Shown: positions 10,131-20,970 of the stretch, in pieces
Layout of the letters: every line of letters begins with the position of its first letter
Numbering within the stretch: position 1 is the stretch's first letter
Origin: Flectonema sp. DT1601
Lineage: Eukaryota > Euglenozoa > Diplonemea > Diplonemida > Diplonemidae
Reading direction: 5' to 3'
Assembly: GCA_964019425.1 (NCBI GenBank)
Contig: OZ025856.1
Coordinates: 434,001-498,000, forward strand
Length of the DNA stretch: 64,000 bases
The notes under the pieces: generated by a model
The model's input: only the letters and a program-made list of their open reading frames with translations
Told to the model about the DNA's origin: nothing
Database searches by the model: none
Program-made: the position numbers and the translations under genes

Positions 10131-11142
10131 GTTTTCTTCTTTTTTTCTTTTTGGTTACACTCGTCTGTGCTACCAAACTCTTTGTTTTTGTTCTTTTCAC
10201 TTCTTTGTTTTGTCTTTCTTTAATACTTTCTTTTTAACTTAAGTCTGACAAATTGGAAAACACGGGAAACATAGGTAGGCTCCGCCTGAGGACGTAAGAA
10301 GAGCGGCAACGGAAAAAATAAATGGTCACGCGTCCTTGAAATTAGACACATGAAGCTAATTCGGTTGCCATTCCTACCATCGATAAGGAAAACAAAGAGT
10401 CGAGCATATAACTAGAGCGGTGGTCAAAGACCACTTGAACAGCCCGAAGGCCTGCCCTCAAGAGAAATTTATAAGGAGAATAGGAGAAGAAGGAGACAGG
10501 AGTGTTGGATGAGACACTGCGACAACACCGAAGGTGATGTGCAGTTACCCAACCAGGAGATGATTGATAATGATGAAAATACTAAAAAAATAATAACAAA
10601 TTGATATTGGCGACTACATGTCACCTACTTTACTTCCAAAGTCTAAGGTTAGATGTTTGTTCCATCCACCTTATGATCAACGCGAGTGATGGAAGCCACG
10701 CCAAAGTGAAGAGAGCTTCAAGGTTAGGAATTTCGTTGGCAATAATAAGTTCTCGATCGCGATCCCACTTGCCGGTCAGTGTTGAGAAGCCCAGGATTTT
10801 GAACCTGGCCGAGTCGAGTTTGGGAGATTGACATCCCTGTAGCAGGTGAACCTGTGAGGACGGATCGCCACAAAATGGGCAGTCGATCGTCTTGCGCCAG
10901 TTCTGAATTAGCGGGTGACATCCTGTCCGGAAGTTCGCTATCCGTATCTCGTCGGCTCTTTCCATCCCAGGAGGGTATTTAACGGAACGGCCTCTGATGA
11001 GGTGTTTGTAGCAGGTGTAACCACTCACGTTAAGCAGATCCTTCTTGATGCAGCGCTTAACATGTGATGATCGCGAGAAGTAAGTGCCTTTGACTAGCAC
11101 AGGTCGGATGTTCTTATTGTGCGCTGCTTCCTTTGCAAGCGC
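10131..11142 (-). mobile_element. LINE family A, 5'-truncated copy A1
   Basis: A - strand non-LTR retrotransposon fragment. Its 3' end is the T-rich (poly-A on the - strand) run left of GGTTACACTCGTCTGTG at 10153. It matches copy A2 almost base for base until about 11142, where A2 continues and A1 stops. It holds the C-terminal zinc-finger part of the ORF plus about 480 nt of 3' UTR. Its 3' end lies next to the 5' end of the tRNA-Asn gene. Confidence 0.85.
10630..11142 (-). CDS. LINE A1 ORF2 C-terminal fragment
   Basis: The C-terminal ~170 residues of a non-LTR retrotransposon polyprotein, open from the truncation point to the stop. It contains the CPFC...H...C zinc-finger-like motif (CPFCGDPSSQVHLLQGC) seen at the end of I/Ingi-type LINE proteins. 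It lacks the reverse transcriptase and nearly all of the RNase H, so it cannot be functional. It is nearly identical to the same part of A2 at 11638-12150. Confidence 0.8.
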   Translation of the reverse strand, partial: ALAKEAAHNKNIRPVLVKGTYFSRSSHVKRCIKKDLLNVSGYTCYKHLIRGRSVKYPPGMERADEIRIANFRTGCHPLIQNWRKTIDCPFCGDPSSQVHLLQGCQSPKLDSARFKILGFSTLTGKWDRDRELIIANEIPNLEALFTLAWLPSLALIIRWMEQTSNLRLWK

Positions 11143-11149
11143 TCTTCCA

Positions 11150-12765
11150 TTTTTTTTTTTTTTTTGGTTACACTCGTCTGTGCTTCCAGACTCTTTGTTT
11201 TTGTTCTTTTCACTTCTTTGTTTTGTCTTTCTTTTATACTTTCTTTTGGTTTAAGTCTGACAAATTGGAAAACACGGGAAACATAGGTAGGCTCCGCCTG
11301 AGGACGTAAGAAGAGCGGCAACGGAAAAATAAATGGTCACGCGTCCTTGAAATTGGACACACGAGGCTAATTCGGTTACCATTCCTACCATCGATAAGGA
11401 AAACAAAGAATCGAGCATATAACTAGAGCGGTGGTCAAAGACCACTTGAACAGCCCGAAGGCCTGCCCTCAAGAGAAATTTATAAGGAGAATAGGAGAAG
11501 AAGGAGACAGGAGTGTTGGAAGAGACACTGCGACAACACCGAAGGTGATGTGCAGTTACCCAACCAGGAGATGATTGATAATGATGAAAATACTAAAATA
11601 ATAACAAATTGATATTGGCGACTACATGTCACCTACTTTACTTCCAAAGTCTAAGGTTAGATGTTTGTTCCATCCACCTTATGATCAACGCGAGTGATGG
11701 AAGCCACGCTAAAGTGAAGAGGGCTTCAAGGTTAGGAATTTCGTTGGCAATAATAAGTTCTCGATCGCGATCCCACTTGCCGGTCAGTGTTGAGAAGCCC
11801 AGGATTTTGAACCTGGCCGAGTCGAGTTTGGGAGATTGACATCCCTGCAGCAGGTGAACCTGTGAGGACGGTTCGCCACAAAATGGGCAGTCGATCGTCT
11901 TGCGCCAGTTCTGAATTAGCGGGTGACATCCTGTCCGGAAGTTCGCTATCCGTATCTCGTCGGCTCTTTCCATCCCAGGAGGGTATTTAACGGAACGGCC
12001 TCTGATGAGGTGTTTGTAGCAGGTGTAACCACTCACGTTAAGCAGATCCTTTTTGATGCAGCGCTTCACATGTGATGATCGCGAGAAGTACGTGCCTTTG
12101 ACTAGCACAGGTCGGATGTTCTTGTTGTGCGCTGCTTCCTTTGCAAGCGCGTCAACTTCATCGTGAAACTCGATTCCAATGTGCGAGGGGATGAATTGCA
12201 GATGCACTTTCATTTCACACATGCGCAGGTATTCTAGTATCTTGAGGGACTCAGTATTCCTCTGTCTGCACCTTCCACCCAGCAGTTCATCCAGAAGGGA
12301 TTTTGAGTCCGTGAATAGCCTTACAGATCTCATTGAAGGATCTTTGCTAAACACTGTTCTCAGATGTCTAGCCGCGTTCTTCAGAGCATGTTGTTCAGCC
12401 CTGTAGCTGCAGTCAGCTTGATAAAGCCTAGACGCGTAAGCAGATCGAAGGCCGCTACGTGACTTGGCAATATGAGCCGCACCGGCCGCGCCGGAAGCAG
12501 AGTAGGAGCCATCGCAGTTGATTACCATGTCGACAGGAGGCAACGTTCCAATGTACGACATGAACTTTTCTTTGTCCACCGCAGGGTTCGCGGACTTCGG
12601 AAATCCGCAGCTGTTGCTAATCCTAAGGTTCGTCGGAGATACCCAGGGTTCCATCGAGTCAGGCTGTACAAGGCACTGGCTTTCACGCTGGCTGTCAATG
12701 CCAGGAAGGAGGCCAGCCCAGTAGCTTTGGGTTGAGGCGAGTCTGTTGGTACTAGGTATTCTTCT
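11150..12765 (-). mobile_element. LINE family A, 5'-truncated copy A2
   Basis: A - strand LINE copy ending in a poly(A) tail (T run 11151-11165). The 3' terminal sequence is the same as A1. The 5' end is truncated near 12765, beyond which the coding frame is lost. The tail abuts the 5' truncation point of A1, so A1 and A2 are head-to-tail in their own orientation. Confidence 0.85.
11638..12757 (-). CDS. LINE A2 ORF2 fragment: RNase H and zinc finger
   Basis: The frame is open from the truncated 5' end (about 12757) through the ATG at 12654 to the stop at 11638; 338 residues follow that ATG. It carries a type I RNase H domain (INCDGS, YRAEQHALK, LFTDSKS and the final FHDEVDALAK, giving the D-E-D-D set) and a C-terminal CPFC...H...C motif. 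It corresponds to the C-terminal half of the LINE A-related protein at 20992-22842. The reverse transcriptase is missing because of 5' truncation. No stop interrupts what remains, which suggests a young insertion. Confidence 0.85.
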
Positions 12766-12817
12766 TTATTTATTTATTGGTCTCGAATAAGGATTTTAAA
12801 GTAACTTACCGAAAAAT
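12766..12817. other. Junction between the two retroelement chains
   Basis: About 52 bp between the 5' end of A2 (leftward) and the 5' end of the SINE (rightward). It begins with a TTTATTTATTTATT run, which on the - strand resembles the AAATAAATAAAT tail of the LINE at 20973-23170, so a further tail remnant may lie here. Confidence 0.45.
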
Positions 12818-13052
12818 GGGGGGCGTCATAGTGCAGTGGATGGGGTGGTGCCCCCGCACCCAATCGGCCTCGGTTCGAACCCCGCTGTACGCACCGCGCC
12901 TCACAGCGCAATCAGTTTCCGTGTCGCATCCCCCATTGTCTCGAAAAAGTGAACGGCCACCCAGTAAGGGCAGCGCCTAAGCAATTATAGTAGTAACAAA
13001 AAGAAGGAGAAACACAGTAGTGAAACACTCAAAAAAAAAAAAAAAAAAAAAA
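12818..13052 (+). mobile_element. tRNA-derived SINE with 22-base poly(A) tail
   Basis: The 5' part resembles a tRNA gene: an A box TAGTGCAGTGGA at 12829-12840 and a perfect B box GGTTCGAACCC at 12872-12882, 31 bp apart. A tRNA-unrelated body of about 140 bp follows, then a 22-base A run at 13031-13052. Bases 12893-12915 match 22 of 23 bases in the 3' UTR of LINE B (17884-17906). The RNA polymerase III boxes, body and tail fit a SINE mobilised by a LINE partner. Confidence 0.8.
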
Positions 13053-15110
13053 CCGGATGGCGCAATTGGCAACGATCAGCAGTACCCACTCAACTACTAT
13101 AGGCAATTCTAAAAAGGCGATAACACATTTCTATGTGGTTCCGCAGCATAAAATAAAACGAAAATTACCGACGACAGAAACTGTATTGGTAGACATGCAG
13201 ATGGAACCTAGTAAATGCTCACAACTGCAAAAGGTTCGCACCAGAGGAGACATCCTGAGGATGCTACAAGGAACTGGATCTGGTCTCAAGGCTTTTGCAT
13301 TTTCGGTGGTGGACAAACTACATGAAACGGATGTAGTTAGATACTTGGGAGTTCTGTACGACAAAAACCTCGACTTCAAAACTCACATGCGAAAGATGAT
13401 GACGGCAGCCTCCAGAGGACTGGGGCTCCTGCTAAGACTCTCCAGGATGGGATGCAGGAAGAGAACCCTCATCTGTGTTCTGGTGACCGTTGTAATGGCG
13501 AGAGTGCTCTATGGGGTTGAAAGTTTTGCCTGGCTGCTGCCAAAGAGAGGTGACGTCAGTCTTGAGAGGCTAAACATCTTAATAAACAGAGCCGCTAGAC
13601 AGGTAACGGGATGTCTGCCAAGCACCAGACTGAGGAACTTGTACCATGAAGCAGATATGCCGAAATTACAAGAACACATACGCTACAAGATGTGTAGGGC
13701 CTATGAAGAATTCAAATTAAGTCCCCACCTACCAGCTTGTAGCCTCACAATGACGGAGGGAGGCCTAAACTACCCACCAAAAACAGCTTGGGGTCGCATA
13801 GTTTGGGATGAATATGTGTCGGGGATCCCGGGACTCGACAAACACAGAAGCTCGTATCACTCGGAAATCAATCCAAAGCACTATAAGATGCGATCATGGA
13901 AGGTAACTAATGCAATGGAATTCAACTACTGTTTTGGAAAAGAAGAGGCAAAAGACAAAGAAGCCGGTCTACCAATTGAAGACGTGAAGGTGTACACAGA
14001 TGGGTCTATTAGACATAGGACGAAGACGTACATGACTAAGTCAGGAGCATCTGTGATAATAGTGAAGGGTAAGGAAGTTAGCATGACCGGATTCAGAATA
14101 CCTGTAGCAGGAAGCTCCTACAGAACTGAACAGATAGCCGTGGAACAAGCGATGAGGATACTCCTGGAAAACAAAAAGGCATCCGAAGGAATACTTCCCA
14201 CAACAAAGACGCATATTCTAACTGACTCAATGTCGCTAATACAGGCACTTGAGCGAGGACCTGAAGAACAGAAATCTGCTACAAACGCATCAATCTGGAA
14301 GTTAGCACTGAAACTGGAACACAGAGGTGTTAATATTAACATGCAGTATGTCCCAGCACATATGGATGTGCTGTATAATGAAATAGCAGACAAGGTGGCA
14401 AAACACGCTGCAGGTACGATAAAGAAACCTCCAGATGACAGTGTGGTACTCGAGAGTTTAGTTACTAGACTGGATATGGGAACCCTTATGACTTTTCACA
14501 AGAGAAGAAAACGAGAGGAGTGGATTGGAGCCGGCGAACAGAGGCATCCACCTTTTGTAGAAGAACTGACGAGACCACAAGAAGTCCTAATGTCCCGCTT
14601 CAGAGTTGGACACTGTAGATCTCTTAAACTAAAAGGAATAAACGAACAGTGCATCTTCTGTCATGGAGATACTGCAACACCGCATCATGTGCTTTTCAAG
14701 TGCAACCACTGGTGTATCCAAAAGATGAGATCATTGTACATACACAGCATGATTAATACCGAAACTGGTGAAGTAGTGAGTAAAGTAGAGGACTGCTTCT
14801 TAAAGGAGAATCAACGCAGCATGTCCAACTTTGTAGTGGTACTGGACCAAATAGCTGAAATACTCGGAAGACCTGGAAATCCATAATTTAAAGATGCGGT
14901 TCTTAGACCAAATGAGGAAGTAAACTGAACTCTTTAGTAATTGATAAACAAAGAAAACAAAGAAGATACGAAGCCTACGGGAACCCCCCATCCCATCCCC
15001 AATCCCCACAAAAAGAAAGTTTACAGAAGAAAGAAAGAACAACCGCGCCTAACAGCGCAAACAGCAAAGCAGGTCGAAGGAACCTGCAGTGCACACAAAA
15101 AAAAAAAAAA
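13053..15110 (+). mobile_element. LINE family B, 5'-truncated copy B1
   Basis: Starts directly after the SINE poly(A) tail, within the RT thumb region, and ends in a 14-base A run (15097-15110). The 3' UTR shares ATACGAAGCCTACGGGA and CCGCGCCTAACAGCGCA with B2, but coding identity with B2 is only moderate, so B1 and B2 are different subfamilies. Confidence 0.85.
13057..14886 (+). CDS. LINE B1 ORF2 fragment: RT thumb, RNase H, zinc finger
   Basis: 609 uninterrupted residues homologous to the C-terminal two thirds of the B2 protein. It starts after the RT palm, so the catalytic FADD is missing. It includes the conserved VVRYLGVLYD region and RVLYGVESFAW, an RNase H domain (VYTDGS, YRTEQIAVEQA, LTDSMS, NEIADKVAKH) and the C-terminal CIFC...HH...C motif. 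The ATG at 13057 is fortuitous, four bases inside the element. RT-less, so it could act only as a donor of RNase H-like protein, if at all. Confidence 0.85.
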   Translation: MAQLATISSTHSTTIGNSKKAITHFYVVPQHKIKRKLPTTETVLVDMQMEPSKCSQLQKVRTRGDILRMLQGTGSGLKAFAFSVVDKLHETDVVRYLGVLYDKNLDFKTHMRKMMTAASRGLGLLLRLSRMGCRKRTLICVLVTVVMARVLYGVESFAWLLPKRGDVSLERLNILINRAARQVTGCLPSTRLRNLYHEADMPKLQEHIRYKMCRAYEEFKLSPHLPACSLTMTEGGLNYPPKTAWGRIVWDEYVSGIPGLDKHRSSYHSEINPKHYKMRSWKVTNAMEFNYCFGKEEAKDKEAGLPIEDVKVYTDGSIRHRTKTYMTKSGASVIIVKGKEVSMTGFRIPVAGSSYRTEQIAVEQAMRILLENKKASEGILPTTKTHILTDSMSLIQALERGPEEQKSATNASIWKLALKLEHRGVNINMQYVPAHMDVLYNEIADKVAKHAAGTIKKPPDDSVVLESLVTRLDMGTLMTFHKRRKREEWIGAGEQRHPPFVEELTRPQEVLMSRFRVGHCRSLKLKGINEQCIFCHGDTATPHHVLFKCNHWCIQKMRSLYIHSMINTETGEVVSKVEDCFLKENQRSMSNFVVVLDQIAEILGRPGNP

Positions 15111-17684
15111 CCCAGGTGCTGGAAAAGTGGAATGGTAATACCCATACTGAAACCTGATAAAGACAAGAAACAAGTCCTATCGTACAGACCGATAGCACTA
15201 ACCTCGACCGTCTCGAAACTCTTTGAAAGAATGGTCGTAGAACGGATGCACCACCTGTTGAAAGACAGAATGAATCCGAGGCAAGCAGCCTACAAACGAG
15301 GACGGGATTCCATTGAAAATCTCTGTATAGTTACAGACAAACTCAAAAGTGCCAAGGCAATGGGAGAAGAAGCGATATTAATCACCTTCGACCTACAAAA
15401 AGCCTTTGATGCAGTTCAACCGGTAACTCTTCTAAATAAGATGTCCAAAATAGGACTACCAACGAAATATCTACGGTGGGTTCAAAACTACTTGACTAGT
15501 AGGAAGATTTCGACAAGGGTGAATGGAGTGAAGGGAGCATTCCGGAACATTCGAGTAGGAGTACCACAAGGAAGCGTGCTGGGACCCCAGTTATTCTCTA
15601 TCTTCATAAATGATTTGATAGATAAACTAGAGATGTACGAACCGACTGTCTTTGCAGATGATGTTGGAATAGTAATAACCGCGGGCACTGTCAGCTGTTT
15701 AGAAAACAAGGTTAACAACGCAGTCAAAATATTTGAAAGGTGGGCACTTGACTCACACATCAAAATCAATAAGAACCCTGGCAAGACGGAATACATTCAC
15801 GTGAGGCCAAGTGGAACACATGACAAGTCCCCAGTGGTAGTATACTCTGAAGAACACACATTTAAATATGTGGTGGCCACGGCAGAACAAATGAGTAACC
15901 TTGTGAAGGATGATAACTCAACAACTGTAGCTTCAAAAGAAGAATTCGCCATCACTCACCTGTATGTCGTTCCAAAACATAAGATCAAAGTCAAGCTACC
16001 GAACAAACCGGCGGTACTGAAAACAATGAAGATGAGTGCCCGCTTCCCACAACTGAAGAAAGTCCACAACAAGGCAGAAATAGATAAGATGCTGGAAAGA
16101 GTGGGACCCGGATTACACGGATTTGCCTATGCGGTTGGACGAAAAGTTCACAAGACGAATACCGTGCGGTATCTAGGCGTACATTATGACGAGAAGTTAA
16201 CCTTTAAGTCGCAAATTCAAAAGATGATGACAGCTGCTTCCAAGGGTCTAGGCTTGTTGGTTAGACTCACCAGGATAGGCTGCAGAAAGAGGACACTCAT
16301 CAGTATACTGATGACGGTGGTGTTAGCAAGGGTGCTTTATGGTGTTGAAAGCTTTGCTTGGATGCTACCAAAAGAGTGCTTCGAACAACTGGAATTACTG
16401 GTAAACAGGGCAGTGAGGCTGGTAACTGGATGTCTGCGGAGCACCAAACTAAAGGGACTTTACAAAGAAGCCGACACGCCAAGACTGAAGGAACACATCC
16501 AGTATAAGATGTGTAGAACCTATGAACGTTTCAAATTGAGTCCGTTCCTACCGACTCGCAAGCTGACGAGAACAGGGAGTTCAGAATTATTTCAAAAATC
16601 GAAATGGGGATGGAATGTCTGGATAGACTATGTCTCTGGTGTCCCTGGCCTTGACAACTACCGGAGCATTACCAACCTGGAAGTGAACCCAGAACACTAC
16701 ACTGTCCCTCCATGGGAAAGTACTAATGCGATGAAATTCACATATTCACGCAACAAGGAAGAGGCTGAACAGCGAGAAACTGAATTACCAGCTCACGAGA
16801 TGAAAGTCTACACTGACGGGTCGATAAGACACAAACCCAACACTTACATGACAGACTCGGCTGCCGCTGTGGTCATGGTTAACGGAAGCAAGATGCGTCT
16901 ACTTGGATATAAAATACCAGTAGCGGGTTCCTCTTATAGGACCGAGCAGATTGCAGTAAAAATGGCGTTGGAAAATTTAGTTCAGGTGGCGGAGGATGAA
17001 CATGAATCTCTAACAACAACGACGCACCTGTTGACTGATTCGATGTCAGTCATGCAGGCATTGGAACAAGGGCCATATAAACAAAGGTCCCCAATGAACA
17101 AAAAGATCTGGAAGTTGGCAATAAAACTGGAGAAGAAGGGAATCCAAGTCAACATGCAGTATGTACCGGCACACAGAAACGTGCGGTACAACGAAGTAGC
17201 GGACCAACTGGCGAAATTCGCTGCAGGCCTGAAGGAAGATCCACCTCACGAAGATGTTATTATTAAACAACTGCCCACTCAACTTGACATGGGAACATTG
17301 ATGACGTTTCACAAGCGGAGAAAACGGGAGAACTGGATCGGACCGGGAGAGGTAAGACACCCTCCGTACATCGAAGCTCTAACACGACCAGAGGAAGTAC
17401 TGATGTCACGCTTTAGAGTGGGACATTGCAGATCTCTGATAATCAAAGGACTGAACGAGCTGTGCTTTTTCTGTAAACTTGGAAAGGCGACAGCACATCA
17501 TGTATTATTTATATGCGAACATTGGTGTATAGAAACCTTGAGGGAAAAATACATCAGTCACATGATGAATGACAAGGGAGAGGAAGCATGCCAACTGGAG
17601 GACTGCTACTTACCTGCGAATCAACAGCAGATGACTGGTTTTGTCACAACCTTAGACAGACTGGCACAACTATTAGGACGGTAG
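15111..17684 (+). CDS. LINE B2 ORF2: reverse transcriptase, RNase H, zinc finger
   Basis: The frame is open from the truncation point (PRCWKSG then MVIPILKPDKDKK; first ATG at 15132) for over 850 residues. RT motifs appear in order: SYRPIALTSTVSKLFERMV, ITFDLQKAFDAV, the VGVPQGSVLGPQLFSIFIND motif, and the catalytic FADD in TVFADDVGI. RNase H follows (VYTDGS, YRTEQIAVKMA, LTDSMS, NEVADQLAK), then CFFC...HH...C. The order RT-RNase H-CCHC fits the I/Ingi-type LINE group. ORF1 and the endonuclease are absent through 5' truncation, so the copy is not autonomous. The lack of internal stops implies recent insertion. Confidence 0.92.
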   Translation, partial: PRCWKSGMVIPILKPDKDKKQVLSYRPIALTSTVSKLFERMVVERMHHLLKDRMNPRQAAYKRGRDSIENLCIVTDKLKSAKAMGEEAILITFDLQKAFDAVQPVTLLNKMSKIGLPTKYLRWVQNYLTSRKISTRVNGVKGAFRNIRVGVPQGSVLGPQLFSIFINDLIDKLEMYEPTVFADDVGIVITAGTVSCLENKVNNAVKIFERWALDSHIKINKNPGKTEYIHVRPSGTHDKSPVVVYSEEHTFKYVVATAEQMSNLVKDDNSTTVASKEEFAITHLYVVPKHKIKVKLPNKPAVLKTMKMSARFPQLKKVHNKAEIDKMLERVGPGLHGFAYAVGRKVHKTNTVRYLGVHYDEKLTFKSQIQKMMTAASKGLGLLVRLTRIGCRKRTLISILMTVVLARVLYGVESFAWMLPKECFEQLELLVNRAVRLVTGCLRSTKLKGLYKEADTPRLKEHIQYKMCRTYERFKLSPFLPTRKLTRTGSSELFQKSKWGWNVWIDYVSGVPGLDNYRSITNLEVNPEHYTVPPWESTNAMKFTYSRNKEEAEQRETELPAHEMKVYTDGSIRHKPNTYMTDSAAAVVMVNGSKMRLLGYKIPVAGSSYRTEQIAVKMALENLVQVAEDEHESLTTTTHLLTDSMSVMQALEQGPYKQRSPMNKKIWKLAIKLEKKGIQVNMQYVPAHRNVRYNEVADQLAKFAAGLKEDPPHEDVIIKQLPTQLDMGTLMTFHKRRKRENWIGPGEVRHPPYIEALTRPEEVLMSRFRVGHCRSLIIKGLNELCFFCKLGKATAHHVLFICEHWCIETLREKYISHMMNDKGEEACQLEDCYLPANQQQMTGFVTTLDRLAQLLGR

Positions 17685-17959
17685 TATTATTAAAACATCG
17701 ACATTTCGAATATCAACATTGAAGGCATCATTGCAACACATCTGAAGTCGTCCAAGTGGACAATTTATTCTGTAGTATTAGTTTTAAGTTATCAAAACAA
17801 AGAAAGGAGATACGAAGCCTACGGGATTCCCACCCCCAACCCCCAAAACAAAGAAAGTAAGAAAGAAAGAAAGAAAAAGAACAACCGCGCCTAACAGCGC
17901 AATCAGCATCACAGACTCACGGGTCGTGGTGCACACAAAAAAAAAAAAAAAAAAAAAAA
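15111..17959 (+). mobile_element. LINE family B, 5'-truncated copy B2 (longest)
   Basis: Begins immediately after the poly(A) of B1, in the first RT motif, and ends with a 23-base poly(A) (17937-17959). The 3' UTR is about 250 nt with a GA-rich run. Of the LINEs here it is the only one that keeps most of the RT domain. Confidence 0.9.
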
Positions 17960-18308
17960 GCAATTGACTGCTACTTACCTGCGAATCAACAGCAGATGAC
18001 TGGTTTTGTCACAACCTTAGACAGACTGGCACAACTATTAGGACGGTAGTATTATTAAAACATCGACATTTCGAATATCAACATTGAAGGCATCATTGCA
18101 ACACATCTGAAGTCGTCCAAGTGGACAATTTATTCTGTAGTATTAGTTTTAAGTTATCAAAACAAAGAAAGGAGATACGAAGCCTACGGGATTCCCACCC
18201 CCAACCCCCAAAACAAAGAAAGTAAGAAAGAAAGAAAGAAAAAGAACAACCGCGCCTAACAGCGCAATCAGCATCACAGACTCACGGGTCGTGATGCACT
18301 CAAAAAAA
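17960..18308 (+). mobile_element. LINE family B, short 3' fragment B3
   Basis: Directly after the B2 tail. After a six-base GCAATT lead-in it repeats the last 75 nt of the B2 ORF and the entire 3' UTR almost identically, ending in a 7-base A run at 18302-18308. The near identity with B2 points to the same recent source element. Confidence 0.88.
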
Positions 18309-20939
18309 GTCCTGGACTTCTCGTCGAAAGGGGGAAGGCGCTAGGGACTCCACGAAGGAGGTCTCAAGAGTCGAGGAAAAGACAGAGCCAAGACCCCAGA
18401 GCCAACCCAAAACACATGGTAAAGGACGAGGGAGAACAAGAGCGGGAGCGAGGTTAGAAACGTGACCAAAGCCCCCGCGAAGCAGGAGACACAACCTGCA
18501 ACCAGACCCCCCCAAAAAAAAAAAAAAACCCCGGTCAACGAGGCAAACTCGGACCAAAACATGCTTTTCACCCCCCCCAGGAAACACCGACCAGTGGAGC
18601 CAAAGGCCACACACATATTATAAAAATCAAAGGCCGCCCCCAACCCAAGAAAAGGATGAAAAACCTTCAAGCGAAAAAACTTGACGTCCGTACGCCCCAG
18701 AGATCAAAGGACGGACGACTCACACCCCCTTCTTTCGCCCCATTTTATTTACTGGTACAGCGACAAATGTAAAGCTGGGTAGACGACGATTTATTTTTTG
18801 TGCACGGAGACAAGGGATCCATGAGAACAAAGGATCAAGAGAAGAAGTGCACATTCCCCATCCCAAACCCAGAAACATGAGAACTCATTAAATTGAAGGG
18901 TCATGTCTTTTCAAGTCGAAAAATGCTTAAATGCTAAAGAAGACTGTCGTCCCCAGCTCGCGGGTTTTCCCTGTCACTGTATGTCGAGACAACGATCAGA
19001 GTCAGTAGAAAGATTGTACTAATTAACAGTATAATGAAAAAGGACAAAGAGAGTAGTTTCCATTTTATCTTCCCGAAAAAAAATCTCACTGCAAGTGCTA
19101 CGCTGTCCAGGTGGGAAGGTGAAGAAGCTTTGCACTGACAGGAGAGCACGGGAGTACGTCGAAGAGCACAGAGCCACGAAAGGGTTAACGCAGCCAACAC
19201 CACCACATCCAGCTGTGTACCTTTTCTTAGGCAAAACCGGAAGGGCGTGCCTGGTGCGGAGTGGCGGAGGACCAGTGATGAAGAAGTGGCATGAGACCAC
19301 AGGAGAGGAAAAAGACCCCATGCTGGCCGCGCTAGAATTGGCACTGGAATGGGTCACAGGGAAGGGCCTCCTGGAGGGACCCGTGGAAGTGCAAGCGTAC
19401 GCACCCTTGGAACAGTGGACGAGAGAACGGTGGGAGAAATTCGGGGCGATAAGTAGCGTGGTAAGGGCACGAGGACTAGTGTTGAGGCTGGCGGACCTAC
19501 CTGTCGAAGTAAAGCACACAGCTTACCAGTGGGTGTGCCAAGTGATGACAGGCGAAACAGAGGTAGAACAGAAACCGAAGCCAGCGGAACCAGTCGAGGA
19601 GCCGAAGGAAGGATCGGCAGATCCCCACCATGGACGTGAGCCCCGAATAGGATGGCGCCCAAGTGCGATCCATGAGCCTGAGGAGGGAGTGCGAGGACAG
19701 TCGGAACCGGAAGCGGCTTTTAGAGATTCGAAGAAGAGGGCGAAGATCGAGCTAATAGAATGGCACTCTGAAAAGCCCATCTATGAACTGTTCTACGCAG
19801 CAACACAGAGGGAGACGAGAACGTGTGTTGTAAGTGGCGGTGAAGTGATCCACATGTGGAGATTCCCCCTCAAGGAATGCTCGCCGAACCGCGAGGGTAA
19901 GGCGTTAGGGATCGGGATGGCGCAGCTGCTAAGTTACGGAGACGCAGTGAAGGAAATAGTGGCGTACGGCTCACTCGAGCACTCAGTAGAGTCACACCGA
20001 CGATACATCGAGGTCTCGCAGAGAATGGCGCATCGACTTGGATCAACGCTGAGGCTGGAGCGCCTGCCCCCCGAAGCCAGCGAAGAGGCCTACCGATGGG
20101 TGAGAGGTGAGGAAAAAGTCGGGAGGAGATTGTTAAAGTGGAAGGAGGAGAACGGTAAGGAAGTCTCACAGGCGGTAACAAGCACACACGAGAAAAATAT
20201 TGTGCCTGAAACCACCACGGAGCCTACCATGGACCATGACTCAGACAAGATGACGTCAGACTCGAGCTCGATCTGCTCCCCACCGACACAAGAAGACCGC
20301 CCCCCAGTAGGGATGTGTGGGTGCGGAAAGGAGATACCGCAAGCAGCGATCAAGAATCCGGTGAAACACCCGACGAAGGGATGGTGTGATAGGTGTGGAG
20401 AGCGGATCGCGAAGGGAACGCGGGTAGTCATGTGCGTGAAGTGTGACTACGCTGAATGCTGCGGATTGTTGGAGAGATCGCGGCGTGGGAAAGAGAAGAG
20501 GAAAAGGAAGTCACGGGGATCGCGATCGAAAAACGATGCCATGTGAGAAGCATGAAACGGAAAGTGAATGAACGGAAAAAATTAAATGTAAAGAAGTGAA
20601 CTTGTAAAAAATGTAAGGAAGCAAACATGTTAAAAGAAAAATGAAAAAAAAAAAAAAAAAGAAGAGTGAAAAGGAAGACAGAGTTGTATGTAAACTGTAT
20701 GTAAATGTAAGAAGAAAGAAAAAACACGCTGGAAGTGGGAGTGCAACCATCAGCGCAAACACAACCACAAATATTGTTTTTTTTCCTTTTTCTTTTCTTC
20801 GCTTCGGCGACAGATATGGTAGGACCTAGAAAACCGGCCCAAAACTTGTGTTGCAGTTTATCTTTTTAGCGCACACTCATGTAACATAAGGATCGCTGGT
20901 TCCGAGGGTTTGCTCTCCTGCCATACTTGCCTCTCACCT

Positions 20940-20970
<31 letters not shown>

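Noticed and set aside
18300-18670. - strand ORFs in the GC-rich start of element C
   Set aside because: Low-complexity, no homology-like pattern and opposite to the element's orientation.
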